Below the pieces are notes generated by a model. That model worked only from the letters and a program-made list of their open reading frames with translations, was not told where the DNA came from and made no database searches. Position numbers and translations under genes: made by a program. Shown here in pieces: positions 62,312 to 64,000 of a stretch of DNA of 64,000 nucleotides. Origin of the DNA: Chloroflexota bacterium (GTDB taxonomy: Bacteria; Chloroflexota; Anaerolineae; Anaerolineales; Anaerolineaceae); NCBI GenBank assembly GCA_029548365.1, contig JAKPNN010000002.1, positions 62,001 to 126,000 on the forward strand, in the 5' to 3' direction. Within the stretch, counting starts at the first letter, position 1. Each line of letters opens with the position of its first letter.

Positions 62312-63832
62312 ATGTCTGAAAAGCCAGAATACTCACCCAAAATGCAAACATTGCTGGAACGTGTGGCAGAATTTACAGACCTGCAGCACATTATGGCTGT
62401 GTTGGGGTGGGATCAACAAATTTATATGCCGCCCGGGGGCGCTGAAGAGCGCGGCTTGCAGGCTGCCGCTTTAGGTCGCATTTTGCACGAGAAATTTGCC
62501 ACCGAGGAGTTCGGTCAGTTGATCGCGGACCTGGAGACAGAAGTGGGGGATTTGAACGCAGAAACCGACGCGGCGCGCTCGGTTAAATCAATCAAGAGGG
62601 TCTACGAGAAGCAAGTAAAAGTGCCGCTGCCGATGTTGATGGAAACCATCAGAGCGCAAACCATGGGGCACGAAGCCTGGGTCAAAGCAAGAGCACAATC
62701 TGATTTTTCCATCTTCCAGCCGCACCTGGAAACCCTTGTTGACCTGCGTAAGCAATACGCTGACCTGTTTAAGCCCTATGATCACATTTACGACCCGCTG
62801 TTGGATGATTTCGAGCCCGGCATGAAAACAACTGAAGTTAAAGAAATCTTCGACGCGTTGCGCCCTCAGCAGGTAGAACTTTTGCAGGAAATTGCCGAGA
62901 AAGAACCGCCTGACAATTCCTTCATCAAGCAGCATTACAATGAGGAACATCAGGCGCTGTTTGGTCGACATGTGATCACCTGTTTTGGTTATGATTGGCA
63001 GCGCGGTCGCCTGGATGTGGCGCCGCATCCTTTTACCACCGAATTTGGCTACGGAGATGTGCGCATCACCACCCGCTACCTCAAACAGGATGGTGGCTCA
63101 GCTTTATTTGGCACAATGCACGAATCCGGACATGCCATGTACGGTCAGGGCGTGCCTGAAAAGTATAAACGCCATCCCCTTGGCGGGGCAAGCTCACTGG
63201 CGATTCATGAATCGCAATCGCGATTGTGGGAAAACATCGTCGGGCGCAGTAAGGCGTTCTGGTCGCACTTCTATCCTTCCTTCCAGATGCTCTTTTCTCA
63301 CCACCTGGGCGGGGTCAGCTTAGAGGACTTTTACCGCGGGATTAACAGGGTCGAACCTTCATTTATCCGGGTTGAAGCCGATGAAGCCACCTACAACATG
63401 CACATCATGCTGCGCCTGGAAATAGAAATTGGTTTGATGGAAGGAACAATGAATGTCGCTGATCTGCCGGAGATCTGGAACAGCAGGATGCAGGAATACC
63501 TCGGCATCACTCCGCCTGACGATGCGGTTGGTGTGCTGCAGGATATCCACTGGAGCGGCGGGATGATCGGGTATTTCCCCACCTATGCACTCGGTAACCT
63601 GGCTTCAGCGCAGTTGTGGGAAAAACTATTGGAAGAAAACCCCCATGTTCCGGATGAAATTGCCCGGGGAGAATTTGACACCATCCTGGGGTGGATGCGC
63701 GAGCATGTCCATCAATATGGCAGTAAATTTGAACCCCAGGAGATTATGCTCAAAGCAACAGGCAGCAAGATCACCCCTGAACCCTACATGGCTTACCTGA
63801 GGAAAAAGTACACGGAAATTTACGATCTTTAA
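62312..63832 (+). CDS. M32 family thermostable carboxypeptidase
   Basis: The 506-residue helical metallopeptidase has the zinc motif HESGH in GTMHESGHAMYGQG (about residue 270) and ESQSRLWENIVGRS, which are M32 hallmarks, and the length is typical. It removes C-terminal residues from peptides in the cytosol. It starts 51 bases after serA with GAAAGGA upstream of the ATG. A hairpin follows its stop. Confidence 0.95.
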   Translation: MSEKPEYSPKMQTLLERVAEFTDLQHIMAVLGWDQQIYMPPGGAEERGLQAAALGRILHEKFATEEFGQLIADLETEVGDLNAETDAARSVKSIKRVYEKQVKVPLPMLMETIRAQTMGHEAWVKARAQSDFSIFQPHLETLVDLRKQYADLFKPYDHIYDPLLDDFEPGMKTTEVKEIFDALRPQQVELLQEIAEKEPPDNSFIKQHYNEEHQALFGRHVITCFGYDWQRGRLDVAPHPFTTEFGYGDVRITTRYLKQDGGSALFGTMHESGHAMYGQGVPEKYKRHPLGGASSLAIHESQSRLWENIVGRSKAFWSHFYPSFQMLFSHHLGGVSLEDFYRGINRVEPSFIRVEADEATYNMHIMLRLEIEIGLMEGTMNVADLPEIWNSRMQEYLGITPPDDAVGVLQDIHWSGGMIGYFPTYALGNLASAQLWEKLLEENPHVPDEIARGEFDTILGWMREHVHQYGSKFEPQEIMLKATGSKITPEPYMAYLRKKYTEIYDL

Positions 63833-63856
63833 AGCGGGTTTAATATTTTTGATAAC

Positions 63857-63890
63857 AGGGGCTGTTCCAGCAATTCATGAAACAGCCCCT
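63857..63890 (+). terminator. hairpin after the M32 carboxypeptidase gene
   Basis: AGGGGCTGTT and AACAGCCCCT form a perfect 10-base stem with a 14-base loop, 24 bases after the stop. No U-run follows; the -35 of the next promoter begins two bases later. Confidence 0.55.
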
Positions 63891-63891
63891 A

Positions 63892-63919
63892 TTGGTGAAA
63901 AGGTGGAATATTGTATAAT
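63892..63919 (+). promoter_or_regulatory. promoter of the last, partial gene
   Basis: TTGGTG (63892-63897) and TATAAT (63914-63919) are separated by 16 bases. The ATG at 63926 is at the expected transcription start, so the message is probably leaderless. Confidence 0.65.
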
Positions 63920-63925
63920 TCCTCC

Positions 63926-64000
63926 ATGCAATCTTACCTGCGCTTATTCCTTTCGTTGGGTTTGATCTTGGCGTTTGTGCACTCTGCCAATGCGCAACCG
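63926..64000 (+). CDS. N-terminus of a secreted protein, cut by the window end
   Basis: The 25 visible codons read MQSYLRLFLSLGL followed by ILAFVHSANAQP: a short, weakly charged start, a hydrophobic core and an AxA-type cleavage site (ANA-Q). This is a classical signal peptide, so the mature protein is exported. Nothing beyond the signal is visible. The start sits six bases after a TATAAT box, without a ribosome site. Confidence 0.7.
   Translation, partial: MQSYLRLFLSLGLILAFVHSANAQP

Noticed and set aside
1-64000. CRISPR array, prophage, insertion sequence or rRNA operon
   Set aside because: No regularly spaced long repeats, transposase or integrase motifs, or rRNA-like conserved stretches were found on either strand.

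Overview
The window looks like chromosome from an anaerobic Chloroflexota bacterium, probably of the Anaerolineae type. This is an inference from gene content and protein style: a SpoVS protein without other sporulation genes, a giant BTAD-AAA-TPR regulator, a bi-domain oxidoreductase/heparinase/GT4 polysaccharide set, SelB, and an anaerobic-type ygeY/ygeW/yqeA/hyuA cluster. No oxygen-dependent enzyme was recognised. Coding density is high, and no insertion sequence, prophage, CRISPR array or rRNA was seen. One tRNA, tRNA-Leu(CAA), is present.

Layout. 1-600: AT-rich end of a PmeII-like restriction endonuclease gene broken by an in-frame amber codon. 692-4374: an SDR epimerase and MutS2. 4519-8082: a 1187-residue BTAD/AAA/TPR regulator on the minus strand, then tRNA-Leu. 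8454-17892: housekeeping genes on the plus strand (YchF-like GTPase, UvrD/PcrA helicase, lipoprotein, NAD kinase, zinc-ribbon membrane protein, RecN, GlgC). 18201-22515: Ca2+-type P-ATPase, deoxynucleoside kinase, SpoVS. 22913-27000: minus-strand GPH transporter, SurE, SufE and SufS. 27408-34239: minus-strand CHAD protein and an extracellular-polysaccharide set (GT4, heparinase-like, bi-domain oxidoreductase).

34861-41793: plus-strand GalE-like epimerase, Mpg glycosylase, then an unusual trio. It consists of 2-oxoacid-dehydrogenase-like E1 alpha and E1 beta followed by a protein that joins a lipoyl domain and an E1/E3-binding domain to a NeuD-type hexapeptide acyltransferase. Bactofilin and ProRS follow. 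The trio suggests an E2 whose catalytic domain has been swapped, so that an acyl group might pass from lipoate to a sugar; I rate it the most novel system here.

42019-54299: a cluster matching the E. coli ygeW-ygeX-ygeY-hyuA-yqeA-ssnA theme, linked to anaerobic purine/urate breakdown: 8-oxoguanine deaminase, YgeY hydrolase, GntR regulator, YgeW-like carbamoyltransferase, carbamate kinase, threonine-synthase-like enzyme, a large PLP enzyme and a dihydropyrimidinase-like hydrolase. Copies of the palindrome TTGTCWGACAA flank a perfect-consensus promoter before the deaminase and recur before the large PLP enzyme, so they are probably the GntR operators. Directly after the dihydropyrimidinase lie three complex-I-like membrane subunits with no redox partner subunits, then a coiled-coil protein, SelB, a SerA-type dehydrogenase, an M32 carboxypeptidase and the start of a secreted protein.

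Regulatory features read from sequence include a tRNA promoter, a probable transcription attenuator in the cold-shock gene leader, several hairpin terminators, and several genes whose -10 box lies only 6-10 bases before the start codon, implying leaderless mRNAs.
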